Part shown: positions 27,060 through 35,784 of the stretch, piece by piece
How positions within the stretch are numbered: the stretch's first letter is position 1
Layout of the letters: every line of letters begins with the position of its first letter
DNA from: an uncultured Paracoccaceae bacterium
GTDB lineage: Bacteria > Pseudomonadota > Alphaproteobacteria > Rhodobacterales > Rhodobacteraceae
DNA length: 64,000 nucleotides
Reading direction: 5' to 3'
Assembly: GCA_947494445.1 (NCBI GenBank)
Contig: CANLVD010000002.1
Location: 1 to 64,000, forward strand
Notes under the pieces: generated by a model
What the model was told of the DNA's origin: nothing
What the model saw: the letters and a program-made list of their open reading frames with translations, nothing else
The model's database searches: none
Made by a program: the position numbers and the translations under genes

Positions 27060-28183
27060 CCGACCAGCTTTGCGCCATGCGAAATGGCGGCACCTGTGTC
27101 GGGCTCAAAGATGTGCAAATCAGAGGCATCCAGATGAACCGTAATCTCGTCGCCCTCTGACAGGTCCGCGCGATCATGTTCGACCAAAACCAATGTGCCC
27201 CCGGCGAATTCAGCCGCAATGTGACTCTGGTCGCCCAGCCACTGGTTGGCCAGAACACGCGCAGCCGCACCGGTTTCGCTGCGCTGAACCGCATAGGGCC
27301 GCACCCCCAAAGCAACGCGGTCCATCGCCATCACCCGGTCCTGCAAAGCGCTTGCGAATGCGGATCTGGGAAAACTCAACTCCGACCCGTCTTGCAGCGA
27401 GAACGCAAAGGTGTCGTCTGACGATGCTGCTTTTGCATCAAAGATGTTCATTGGCGGCTCGCCCACGAAAGTACCGGTAAACAGATTGGCAGGCGCTTCC
27501 TTGATTTCCTCGGGGCTGGCAAACTGCTGCATCTCGCCGTCTTCCATGACAGCGATCTTGTCTGCCAGCGCGTTGGCTTCCGTCTGGTCGTGTGTCACCA
27601 GAATGGCGGTCAGCCCACGCTCCTTGATGTAGTATTTGATCCGGCCCCGCAGCAAGGTGCGCAGTTGCGGCTCCAACTGCCCCATCGGCTCGTCCAGAAG
27701 ATAGAGATCAGCATCACGGATCAGCGCCCGCGCGAGCGAAGCGCGTTGCTGCTGGCCGCCCGAAATCGAGGAGGGATATTTGTCCAGAATGCCGGTGATT
27801 TCTAGCATCTCGGCGATCTCGTCCACCTTGGCGGCAACTTCTGACGCAGGCTTGCCGCTGCTTTTGAGCGCAAAGGCAATGTTGTCGCGCACCGTGACGG
27901 TCGGGTAGAGCGAATAGCCCTCAAACGCCATGGCTACATTGCGTTTGACGGGCGGCAGCATGTGCACCTCGCGTCCCGCAATCGAGATGGTGCCGCGGCT
28001 CACCTCTTCAAAGCCCGCGATCATGCGAAGGGTTGAGGTTTTGCCACAACCAGATGACCCCAGAAGCGCTATGATGTCACCGCGTTCAACGTCAATGGAG
28101 ACGTCCTTTACCGCGTGAACACCTGTGTCGATGGGGCCATAGAACTTGTCGACATTGCTGATCTGCAACATGATCTCGCTCAT
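27056..28183 (-). CDS. polyol ABC transporter ATPase, GlpT-like (MalK/UgpC family)
   Basis: A 375-residue ATPase with Walker A LLGSSGCGKTST near residue 40, signature ISGGQQQRASLARAL, Walker B LYLLDEPMGQLEP and a C-terminal TOBE-type regulatory domain. The D-loop is QLE rather than the usual LD. It pairs with the neighbouring, more degenerate ATPase to make a heterodimer, as described for the rhizobial glycerol transporter GlpST. It shares 4 nt with the upstream ATPase gene. Confidence 0.92.
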   Translation of the reverse strand: MSEIMLQISNVDKFYGPIDTGVHAVKDVSIDVERGDIIALLGSSGCGKTSTLRMIAGFEEVSRGTISIAGREVHMLPPVKRNVAMAFEGYSLYPTVTVRDNIAFALKSSGKPASEVAAKVDEIAEMLEITGILDKYPSSISGGQQQRASLARALIRDADLYLLDEPMGQLEPQLRTLLRGRIKYYIKERGLTAILVTHDQTEANALADKIAVMEDGEMQQFASPEEIKEAPANLFTGTFVGEPPMNIFDAKAASSDDTFAFSLQDGSELSFPRSAFASALQDRVMAMDRVALGVRPYAVQRSETGAAARVLANQWLGDQSHIAAEFAGGTLVLVEHDRADLSEGDEITVHLDASDLHIFEPDTGAAISHGAKLVG

Positions 28184-29289
28184 GCGACTTTCCCTTCGAT
28201 CTTTGTGTCCTGCGCCGGGATAAGGGCACCCGTGGCACGATCAAACAACAGGGCGGCACGCGCGTTGATGCCGATATGCGCTGGCCCTGTGCTGGGGCCC
28301 GGCGTGCCTGCGGGGCGCGACAACATGATTTCGCGACCGCGCGCCGTCACTGCCAGCGTGACGGTCTTCTCGTTGAGGGGTGCCTCGGTCTCAACCGTCA
28401 CCGGAATGGCGCCCTGGCTGTCTGCACCGACAAAGCGCAACGCCTCTGGCCGCAAGCCCAGAACACACGCACGATCAACGTCGCCCAGATGGTTCTCGGG
28501 AAGCGGTACAATCTGATCTGACACCAGCACATGAGGGCCGGATGCGCCTGCCTTCGGGGTCACGTCCAGAAGATTGATGACCGGATCGCCAAAGAGCCGG
28601 GCAATATCCGTGTTGGCCGGGCTGAGATAAATCTGTGCCGGGCTGCCGACCTGCTGCACCTGACCACCATTGATCACCGCAATCTCGTCGCCAAAGGCCA
28701 TTGCCTCTTTGTAGTCCTGGGTCACATAGATGACGGTCGCCTGCTGGTCCTTGATCAAGCGGGGCAGTTCCAAACGCATCTCGAACCGCAGCTTGGCATC
28801 GACATTGCGCAAGGGATCATCGAGCAAAAGCACATCGGGCTTGCCCGCCAGCGCGCGTGCAAGGGCCGTGCGTTGCTTTTGGCCATTGGACAGCTCCTTG
28901 GGCTTGTGGCCCAGAACATGTTCAATCTTGAGCAACCGGGCGAGGCTTTGCACGCCGCTCTGGATGGTTGATTTGGTCTGCTTTTGCGCAGTCAGCGGCG
29001 AGGCGATGTTGTCATGTGCCGACATATGCGGGAAGAGCGCGAAGTTCTGAAACGCCATCCCGATGCCCCGGTCCTCAGGCTCGACCCCGGACATGTTGCG
29101 ACCCGATATCGAAATCTCGCCTTCATCAGGTTCGATCACGCCAGCAATCAGGCGCAGCAACACGGTCTTACCAGCGCCAGAGGGACCGAATAGAACAAGC
29201 GTTTTGCCGGTTGGCACCTCCAGCGACAGGCCGTCAAGCACCAGATCGCCTTTGAAGGATTTGCGGATATCTTTGAGAACAAGCGACAT
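28180..29289 (-). CDS. polyol ABC transporter ATPase, GlpS-like, degenerate motifs
   Basis: A 369-residue MalK-like ATPase. Walker A is FGPSGAGKTVLL, the signature is LSNGQKQRTALARAL (N in place of the second G of LSGGQ), and Walker B is VLLLDDPLRNVD, with Asp at the position of the catalytic Glu. The C-terminal TOBE region is present. These substitutions suggest one weak ATP site in the heterodimer with the partner encoded at 27056-28183. It lies 4 nt downstream of the permease gene. Confidence 0.92.
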   Translation of the reverse strand: MSLVLKDIRKSFKGDLVLDGLSLEVPTGKTLVLFGPSGAGKTVLLRLIAGVIEPDEGEISISGRNMSGVEPEDRGIGMAFQNFALFPHMSAHDNIASPLTAQKQTKSTIQSGVQSLARLLKIEHVLGHKPKELSNGQKQRTALARALAGKPDVLLLDDPLRNVDAKLRFEMRLELPRLIKDQQATVIYVTQDYKEAMAFGDEIAVINGGQVQQVGSPAQIYLSPANTDIARLFGDPVINLLDVTPKAGASGPHVLVSDQIVPLPENHLGDVDRACVLGLRPEALRFVGADSQGAIPVTVETEAPLNEKTVTLAVTARGREIMLSRPAGTPGPSTGPAHIGINARAALLFDRATGALIPAQDTKIEGKVA

Positions 29290-29293
29290 CCGA

Positions 29294-30151
29294 TTACCCT
29301 TTCACCGCGCCAAGTGACAAACCCTCGACAAGGTATCGCTGGGCGTAAAGCGCGAGGGCAAAGGTGGGCGCGATGGACAGCATGATGCCAGCCGCGATCT
29401 GTCCGTAGTTGATCCCCGAGGCCGTGATAAAGGCCAGCGCCCCAACCGTCACCGGCTGCTTGTCGGCCGAGGCCAGAACCAGCGCGAAGATGAAGTTGTT
29501 CCAGGCAAAGATGAAGGCCAGAAGCCCTGCCGCCGCAATGCCCGGCCCGGCAAGGGGCAAGGCGATCTTTGTGAAGGTTGACCAGAAGCCATGACCCGCG
29601 ATCCGATGCGCATATTCGATGTCGCTCGGAATATCCTCAAAATACCCCCGCACGATCCACAGGATCAGCGGCAGAACGATCAGCTGATAGACCCAGATCA
29701 GCCCCAGATAGGTGTCGGCCAGTCCGATCTTCTGGAAGTAAATCGTCAAGGGCAGCAACACCAGCAAAGGCGGCGCGAAGCGGAAGGACAGGAGCGTGAA
29801 GGCAATGTCTTCAGAGCCGCGAAACTTCAGCTTGGCAAAGGCATAGGCCGCAGGCACGCCCAGCAGAAGCCCGACGGTCACGGACGTGACCGACAGGAAG
29901 AGCGAGTTGTAGAGATTGCTCATGAAGCGGATCTCAAGCGTGGCCGTGCTGCCTTCCAGCGTACCCGAAATCAATGACCGGTAGTTGGTCAACGTCGGCT
30001 CGAAGACCATCGAAGGCGGGACCCTCAGGATCGTCTCGTTGGTCTGGAACGACATCAGGAAGATCCAGAAGATTGGAAACATGAAAAAGAAGATCACAAG
30101 ACTGATCGCTGTGCCGCGCAAGATCCGTTCCAAGGTGCTGACCGATTGCAT
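29294..30151 (-). CDS. polyol ABC transporter permease (MalG type)
   Basis: A 285-residue inner-membrane permease with six predicted transmembrane segments. The EAA loop EYAHRIAGHGFWSTFTKIAL, with its conserved glycine, is near residue 180 and docks on the ATPases. An open frame begins at 30181 inside the preceding gene. I choose the ATG at 30151 because a perfect AAGGAGG lies 5 nt before it and the start then falls 10 nt after the upstream stop. It partners with the MalF-type permease encoded next. Confidence 0.92.
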   Translation of the reverse strand: MQSVSTLERILRGTAISLVIFFFMFPIFWIFLMSFQTNETILRVPPSMVFEPTLTNYRSLISGTLEGSTATLEIRFMSNLYNSLFLSVTSVTVGLLLGVPAAYAFAKLKFRGSEDIAFTLLSFRFAPPLLVLLPLTIYFQKIGLADTYLGLIWVYQLIVLPLILWIVRGYFEDIPSDIEYAHRIAGHGFWSTFTKIALPLAGPGIAAAGLLAFIFAWNNFIFALVLASADKQPVTVGALAFITASGINYGQIAAGIMLSIAPTFALALYAQRYLVEGLSLGAVKG

Positions 30152-30161
30152 GACCGCCTCC

Positions 30162-31085
30162 TTACGCGTCCCCGCGTGCACGTTCGCGCAGGCGGAGCCA
30201 GTTCTTGATGAAAATCGTCGACAGGATGTAAGTGATGGCCCAGAGGATCATCAGAAGTGCAGCCGAGCGCCCCACGTTTGTCGATTGGAAGAAGTTCAGA
30301 TACGCCTCGACCTGAAACACCGTCAGCTTGTCGCCCGGCCCGCCCTGGGTCATCGCATAGATGATGTCGAACTGCTGGATCGACTCGATCACGCGGAACA
30401 AAACGGCGGTCAGCAGAAACGGTGTGAGCATCGGCAGGGTTATTTTCCAGAAAACAAACAGGCGTGGCACGCCGTCCAGTTCTGCTGCCTCGAACGGTTG
30501 ACGCGGCAGGGATCGCAGTCCGGCCAGCAACAGGATCATGATGAAAGGCGTGTAGACCCAGACATCCACGATCACCACCGTCAGCATCGCGGTGGATGGG
30601 TCCGAGGCCCATTTCATATCCTCGATGCCGATCAGCGTGGCCCAGTAGCTGAGCACCCCGAAACCAGGATTGGTCATCAGCTTCCACATCAGAGAGGCCA
30701 GAGCAGGCGCAGTCATCAGCGGCATCAGCAGCATGATCGAGACGAAATTGTTGAAGCGCGACCGCTTTTGCAGCAACAGCGCGATCCCCAGACCCAGAAG
30801 CAGCTCAACCCCCACTGTGAGAAACGCATAGGTGAGCGACACTTTCAGCGTGTTCCAGAACGCCGGGTCGGTCATGAAATTCAGATAGTTCTCACCCCAG
30901 TTGTACTTGCGTGCCCAGGGCTGGGACAGCCGGTAGCGCTGCAGGGAATAGGCAACGGCCGTGAAAAACGGGATCAGAATGCCGATGCACACAAGCAATG
31001 CGGGCAGGCTCAGCACATAGGGCAGGAACCGTTTGCTGATCTTGAACTTGCGCGCGGGAGGCGCGTCTAGGGTTTGTGTAGACAT
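30162..31085 (-). CDS. polyol ABC transporter permease (MalF type)
   Basis: A 307-residue permease with six transmembrane segments: a hydrophobic first helix at residues 22-45, and the EAA-type loop FEAAELDGVPRLFVFWKITL near residue 200. It forms the channel with the downstream MalG-type protein. It follows the binding-protein gene after an 88-nt gap that holds a strong hairpin (31136-31158), so it is likely expressed at a lower level than the binding protein. Confidence 0.92.
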   Translation of the reverse strand: MSTQTLDAPPARKFKISKRFLPYVLSLPALLVCIGILIPFFTAVAYSLQRYRLSQPWARKYNWGENYLNFMTDPAFWNTLKVSLTYAFLTVGVELLLGLGIALLLQKRSRFNNFVSIMLLMPLMTAPALASLMWKLMTNPGFGVLSYWATLIGIEDMKWASDPSTAMLTVVIVDVWVYTPFIMILLLAGLRSLPRQPFEAAELDGVPRLFVFWKITLPMLTPFLLTAVLFRVIESIQQFDIIYAMTQGGPGDKLTVFQVEAYLNFFQSTNVGRSAALLMILWAITYILSTIFIKNWLRLRERARGDA

Positions 31086-31135
31086 GGCTGGTTCCTATCG
31101 CTCCGGCATCTTACTGCCTGAGGCGGCCCTGATCG

Positions 31136-31158
31136 GCCCCACCCTGACAGGGTGGGGC
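31136..31158 (-). promoter_or_regulatory. intercistronic hairpin after the polyol binding-protein gene
   Basis: A perfect 10-bp stem, GCCCCACCCT (31136-31145) with AGGGTGGGGC (31149-31158), and a 3-nt loop between the binding-protein stop (31174) and the permease start (31085). No T-run follows on the minus strand, so it is probably an mRNA-stabilising or partial-termination element. Confidence 0.7.
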
Positions 31159-31173
31159 ACAATGCGTTTTGGA

Positions 31174-32619
31174 TCAACCGAGACCGGCTTCTTTAAGCTG
31201 GCGGTTCACGCTGGCTTCAAGCTGGCCGAGACCCTCATCCACAGGCAGCTCCTTGGCCACCATCTTCTGCAGCATCGCAGCCCATTCGGTCGTCAGATCG
31301 AAGAACAGCGGCTGTGCCGTGAAGTGGATCTTGGCGCCCGGTGCAGACAGGTCATGCATATCGACATAGCCGGGATAGCTGGTGTCCAGACGGCTACGGA
31401 AACCTGCATCAGCCCAGACCGACTTGCGAACTGGGTTCACGAAGTCCTTCTCGGTTGCGCCGAACAGGCCATGCTCGGGACCAGAGGCCCATTGCATGAA
31501 GTACCATGCCGCGTCCTTCTGCTTGCCGGCGCTGGCCATGGCGAGAGACCAGATCCAGATGTTGGGCGTTGGCGCATCCGCATCCGGGTTGGCAGCAAAT
31601 GGGGCAAAGGCAAGATTTCCAGCCTCGGAATTGCCGGTCCCGTTCATGAAGTAGCCAAGGATGTCAGCGTCGAAGATCATCGCCGACTTGCCAGCGCCCA
31701 GATCGGTTCCCGCCTGATACCAAGTGTGTGTCGACCAGTCCGGCGCACCGCTTTCCTGGATCATCTGCACCCATTTCTCATGGTATGCGCGCGAAATGTC
31801 GGTGTTCATGGCAGCAGACAGCTTGCCGTCATCCGAGACGTTCAGATCCTTCTCGCCAAAGTTGGCATAGCCCGACAGGAAGCCCGGGTGGATCGTCGCC
31901 CATGAGCGGGAGCCACGCACGCCGATGCCGTAAGCACCATCGATTTTGGCCTTGGCTTCGGCCGCTGTGCCGACCAATTCGTCAAGGTTTGTTGGCACGG
32001 TCAGCGCTGCCTCGCGGAACAAGCGACTGTTGTAGGTCAGGTTGTTCTGCTCATAGCCCCATGGGATGCACCACTGTTTGGCGTCATCCGATCCAAGCGC
32101 ACCACCGGGCTGACCGTTCCATGCGCAGGAATTGCGCACGCCTTCCAGCATGTCTTCCCAGTTGTAATCGGGGTTCGTCTTGCTGTCGTCGCCGATATAT
32201 TCGTTAAGGTCGTCGATCCAGCCAGCCGGACCGTAAGTCCATGTCATGTAGGCACCGGTCATGAATGCGTCGTATTCGGTGGACCCCGATGACAGGGCAG
32301 CCGTGACCTTGTCGAAGTAGACGTCTTCGGGGAAGATGTCGTACTCGACGGTCATGCCGGTCAAAGCCTTGAAGTTCTCAAGGTTGGCGATCATCGCATC
32401 CGCGTATGGATGCTGGTTGAGCAACAACTTCAGGTTCGTACCCGAGTGCTTTTTCCAGTCAAATCCGTTCTGCGCCAAGGCTTCTGTCGCAACCGCGTTT
32501 ACAAGCACGCTTGCGGTTGCAGCCGTCATGCCCATCGAAGCAAGCCCACGCAACATCCCCCGACGGCTTATGCCGCCGTTCATGTAGGATTGTACCAATT
32601 TTTTTTCTTTATCGTACAT
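31174..32619 (-). CDS. polyol ABC transporter substrate-binding protein with Tat-type signal
   Basis: A 481-residue periplasmic binding protein of the family 1 (maltose/glycerol-3-phosphate-like) type. The N terminus has ISRRGMLRGLASMGMTAATA, a twin-arginine signal with a long n-region, then cleavage after EALA. That fits export in the folded state. The mature part shows WASGPEHG and aromatic-rich pocket segments of this fold. AAAGGGAGGA precedes the ATG at 32619. It lies 12 nt downstream of the SorC-type regulator, so regulator and transporter are co-transcribed. The ligand is unknown, presumably the polyol that the EryA-like kinase uses. Confidence 0.92.
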   Translation of the reverse strand: MYDKEKKLVQSYMNGGISRRGMLRGLASMGMTAATASVLVNAVATEALAQNGFDWKKHSGTNLKLLLNQHPYADAMIANLENFKALTGMTVEYDIFPEDVYFDKVTAALSSGSTEYDAFMTGAYMTWTYGPAGWIDDLNEYIGDDSKTNPDYNWEDMLEGVRNSCAWNGQPGGALGSDDAKQWCIPWGYEQNNLTYNSRLFREAALTVPTNLDELVGTAAEAKAKIDGAYGIGVRGSRSWATIHPGFLSGYANFGEKDLNVSDDGKLSAAMNTDISRAYHEKWVQMIQESGAPDWSTHTWYQAGTDLGAGKSAMIFDADILGYFMNGTGNSEAGNLAFAPFAANPDADAPTPNIWIWSLAMASAGKQKDAAWYFMQWASGPEHGLFGATEKDFVNPVRKSVWADAGFRSRLDTSYPGYVDMHDLSAPGAKIHFTAQPLFFDLTTEWAAMLQKMVAKELPVDEGLGQLEASVNRQLKEAGLG

Positions 32620-32631
32620 ATCTTCCTCCCT

Positions 32632-33588
32632 TTAAGATTGATGACGGACGATTGATTTTGCTGTTCGTTCGTCGGTAATGAGGCCATCAAGAAGACCGCT
32701 CTTCAAAATCGCCCAAATTGCGGTAACCTTTTCGTCTCCTCCGGCAACAGCCACCACGCGGCTGTCCCGAAGGTCATCAATTCCGATCGACAATGTCCGC
32801 TCGGAAAGATCCGTTTTGACCAACTGGCCATTGATGTCGAAGAAATGCCCGATCAGCTCGCCAACGCTGCCCTGACCCTGCACATCTTCCATCGTTTCAT
32901 TTGTGATCACGCCTGCCAGAACCGTCTGGGCCGAAGATCCGACCGCCCCGATGCCAACGAATTTCAGGTTCGATTTTGAGGCCATCGACATGACCTCGGG
33001 CACACCGCGCTGCGCCAGCATGACCTCCCGGTCCTGCTTGTTGTTGGCGAAAAACGGAACCGGCATGAAATAGGCCTCGGCCCCGGTCTTGTCCGCCAGT
33101 CGGTGCATCACATCATGGGGGTTGGCAGCGAAGTTGCGCGTCAGCCCGCCCATCAGGGAGACGAATTTGGTGTCCCTTACGCTCACGGATGCCATGTTGC
33201 GCACACAGGCCTGCAGGGTCCGACCGTTGCCGATCCCGATCACATCATTGGCCGGGTTGGATATTTCGCGACCCAGAAAACTGGCGCCACCGATACCAAG
33301 TGACCGCACCGGCAATCCAACCTCTTCAAGGTCCGGGACAACCTCGCAATAGCCAAGGCCGAATTGCTCACTCAAAGCCATTTCCAGTGAGGCGCATTCC
33401 GCGATCTCACCATCGAAACTGACTTTGACGAAGCCTTCCTGATTGGCGCGGTTGATCAGTCTGTGGGCCTTGACCTTGGTCACGCTCAGGCGCTTGGCCA
33501 CATCGGTCTGAGACAGTCCGCCACCATAGTGAAGCCACGCAGCACGCGTCGCCAAACTCAACTCATCATCCAGTTTTCGAGCGGACAC
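32632..33588 (-). CDS. SorC/EryD-type sugar-binding transcriptional regulator
   Basis: A 318-residue SorC-family regulator. The DNA-binding segment is GGGLSQTDVAKRLSVTKVKA near residues 20-39, and the large C-terminal domain resembles sugar-phosphate isomerases (IGIGNGRTLQACVRNM; FVGIGAVGSSAQTV; VAVAGGDEKVTAIWAIL). EryD, the erythritol repressor, is of this family. The open frame reaches 33708, but the GTG at 33588 has GGGAGAG upstream and the extra residues look noncoding, so I use it. It is the first gene of the 12-gene operon and likely autoregulates it. Confidence 0.92.
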   Translation of the reverse strand: MSARKLDDELSLATRAAWLHYGGGLSQTDVAKRLSVTKVKAHRLINRANQEGFVKVSFDGEIAECASLEMALSEQFGLGYCEVVPDLEEVGLPVRSLGIGGASFLGREISNPANDVIGIGNGRTLQACVRNMASVSVRDTKFVSLMGGLTRNFAANPHDVMHRLADKTGAEAYFMPVPFFANNKQDREVMLAQRGVPEVMSMASKSNLKFVGIGAVGSSAQTVLAGVITNETMEDVQGQGSVGELIGHFFDINGQLVKTDLSERTLSIGIDDLRDSRVVAVAGGDEKVTAIWAILKSGLLDGLITDERTAKSIVRHQS

Positions 33589-33894
33589 CCATCTCTCCCG
33601 ATTCTTATCATTTTTTTGGAATAAGTTACACTTAGTGAAATTTATTGCAAGCGTGTTGGTCAACGCCCTCACGAACGGCACATTCAACTGCCAAAACCAG
33701 CGCCCCACAGAATGTGCGGCTCACCAAGGTGAGTTGATCGGATCTGCCATGAAAAACGGGGAAATGCGGCCAGTTATAAGGCCAGAATGTTCCTTGGCAT
33801 CAGTTCACAAAATTGCCCTGGAACCCTTGTCAGCAGGTGAATTGAAACCTGCAATCGGTGGGCCGCACAGTGAATGCGGCCCACCGGTATAAGC
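33589..33894. other. 306-bp intergenic region: polyol operon promoter and BCCT terminator
   Basis: The left end (33589-33660) is AT-rich with TTTTTTT and TAAGTTACACTTAG, and is the likely promoter-operator zone for the leftward SorC-type operon. The right end holds the terminator hairpin 33856-33886 of the BCCT gene. The middle 85-codon plus-strand frame (33635-33892) has no ribosome site or family signal and I do not call it a gene. Confidence 0.5.
33856..33886 (-). terminator. hairpin terminator of the BCCT transporter gene
   Basis: A perfect 12-bp stem, CGGTGGGCCGCA (33856-33867) with TGCGGCCCACCG (33875-33886), and a 7-nt loop, starting 9 nt beyond the BCCT stop codon. The T-run after it on the minus strand is weak (only a TTT), but the stem strength and position favour a terminator. 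Confidence 0.65.
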
Positions 33895-35706
33895 TTACTG
33901 CTTGGCTCTGAGGTTGTCGCGATACAGCGCTTTGGTGAGCGCAATCATCATCAGAACCATGACAATCGTAAACGGCAAGGCGCCGATGATCATCGCATTT
34001 TGCAGCGCTCCGAACGGGTTCGCAGCAGCTCCACTGTTGCCCGCAATGATCAACGCGCCGATCACCGCTGTCAGGATCAGACCCCAGATGATGCGGTGCT
34101 TGACACCGGTTTCCTGCTCACCACCGGACATGATGGTGTTCATCACCAGAATACCGGAGTCCGCGGATGTGACCAGGAAGGTCATGATCAGGACCACACA
34201 CATGATGGTAATCGCTGACAGGAATCCGCCCGAGATCATCTGCTCAAGGGTTGCAAACAGCTTGGCCGTGTTGGTTGCCCCGATGAGAGAGCCCGCAGCG
34301 CCACCGTTCAGTTCCAGATCAATCGCCGTGCCGCCAAGGATGGTCATCCACAGGAAACAGACGATGGCAGGTGCGATGACACATCCGAAGATGAACTCAC
34401 GCACTGTCCGACCCTTCGAGATCCGTGCAAGGAACAAGCCAACGAAGGGCGAGAACGCGATCCACCATGCCCAGTAGAACGTGGTCCAACCGGCCTGCCA
34501 GCCGAACTGACGACCCTGCTCGCCTGCTGCATAGATCGCTCCTGCATCAAGGGATGCAGCGGATGCAGGCAAGCCGTCGGTAAACCCGGACAGCGAGCCC
34601 CAAGGCGAAGTCGCAGAACCGTAGATCGCGCCAATGTCTTCAGCCGGCAGAGCCTGAGCGGCTTCGGGCAGTGCGGCGGTAAATGCGTCAGCTGACTGTG
34701 GGCCGTAAGCGCCAAAGGACATCTGCACGAAGTGCAGAACGTAATCGACAAGCCCTGCGCCAAACTTGGTCATGGCAAACAGGAACGATCCGAAGAACAC
34801 GAAGGTCAGCAGCAGAATGACCGAGAGCACCAGATTGAGGTTAGAGAGGTATTTGATCCCCCGCCCCACGCCTGACACCGCCGACAGGATCGACAGACCC
34901 ATGATCACCAGCAGCGCTGAAATCAGGCCGACGGTGCTTGGCTTAGGTGCTTCGGCGTCGCCGTTCATCAGCCAATCCATGCCTGACACCGCATAGACGC
35001 CATCAACAAACTGGCTCACACCGAAACCGATGGTAACCGACACACCAAGGATCGTCGCAACCACGCCGAGCACGTCAACAATGTGGCCCAGCATGCCATT
35101 AGCAGCCTTGCCCATAAGCGGTGTCAAAGCCGAGCGGATCGTCAGCGGCATTTCGCGGGTATAGGCATAATAGGCAAGCGACAGCCCGGTCAGGACATAG
35201 ATCGCCCAAGCGTGAAAGCCGTAGTGCAGGAAGGTGTAGCGATAGGCCGACTGCACTGCTTCGGCGGAGTTTGCCTCAACCGCGCCGGACAGCACAACCG
35301 GGTTCGATCCCCAAAGGCCCAGCGGTTCTGCGGTTGCAAATACCATCAGACCCACGCCCAGACCGGCACCGAACATCATCGAGAACCAGGAGAAGTTCGA
35401 AAACTCGGGTACGGTGCTTTCAGTGCCCAGCTTCTTGCCGCCTGTTGCCGGCAGCAGCGCAAGGATAAACAGGAAGAATGCAAAAAGCCCAACCGAGATG
35501 ATGTAGAAGGAGTTGAAGCCATTCAGCAGGGAGCTGTTGACGGCAGACAGCACGCTGCTCGCGTTTTCAGGCAGCACCAGTGCCCAGATCACAAGAGCGA
35601 CCATGATCACCTTACTGATCAGCGCGATGGGAAGGCTATAGCCTTCGTAAAATCCAGAGTCTGCCTTTTCGATCTCAAGATCGGTAAAGGGTGGTTTTAT
35701 TGACAT
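33895..35706 (-). CDS. BCCT-family betaine/carnitine/choline transporter
   Basis: A 603-residue inner-membrane symporter with about 12 transmembrane helices. The family signature is visible: FGAGLGVGLMVFATAEPLGLW (shown here in two pieces: FGAGLGVGLM then FATAEPLGLW) and WTTFYWAWWIAFSPFVGLFL, whose tryptophans build the quaternary-amine cage. A long insertion of about 70 residues (near 310-380) precedes that block. It would import a betaine-like compound with Na+ or H+. It sits at the end of a leftward gene set with a dipeptidase, an aldehyde dehydrogenase and two proteins of unknown function, which suggests catabolic rather than osmoprotective uptake. Confidence 0.94.
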   Translation of the reverse strand: MSIKPPFTDLEIEKADSGFYEGYSLPIALISKVIMVALVIWALVLPENASSVLSAVNSSLLNGFNSFYIISVGLFAFFLFILALLPATGGKKLGTESTVPEFSNFSWFSMMFGAGLGVGLMVFATAEPLGLWGSNPVVLSGAVEANSAEAVQSAYRYTFLHYGFHAWAIYVLTGLSLAYYAYTREMPLTIRSALTPLMGKAANGMLGHIVDVLGVVATILGVSVTIGFGVSQFVDGVYAVSGMDWLMNGDAEAPKPSTVGLISALLVIMGLSILSAVSGVGRGIKYLSNLNLVLSVILLLTFVFFGSFLFAMTKFGAGLVDYVLHFVQMSFGAYGPQSADAFTAALPEAAQALPAEDIGAIYGSATSPWGSLSGFTDGLPASAASLDAGAIYAAGEQGRQFGWQAGWTTFYWAWWIAFSPFVGLFLARISKGRTVREFIFGCVIAPAIVCFLWMTILGGTAIDLELNGGAAGSLIGATNTAKLFATLEQMISGGFLSAITIMCVVLIMTFLVTSADSGILVMNTIMSGGEQETGVKHRIIWGLILTAVIGALIIAGNSGAAANPFGALQNAMIIGALPFTIVMVLMMIALTKALYRDNLRAKQ

Positions 35707-35784
35707 GTCTATCCCCAGTTTTCTGTTTTGTGCCGTGTTTTGTTTGACCAGCTGTGCTCCGGCATTTGCACAATCGGTTTGTTG

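Noticed and set aside
33635-33892. 85-codon plus-strand ORF between the SorC-type gene and the BCCT gene
   Set aside because: No ribosome site or family signal; it overlaps the promoter zone and the terminator hairpin.
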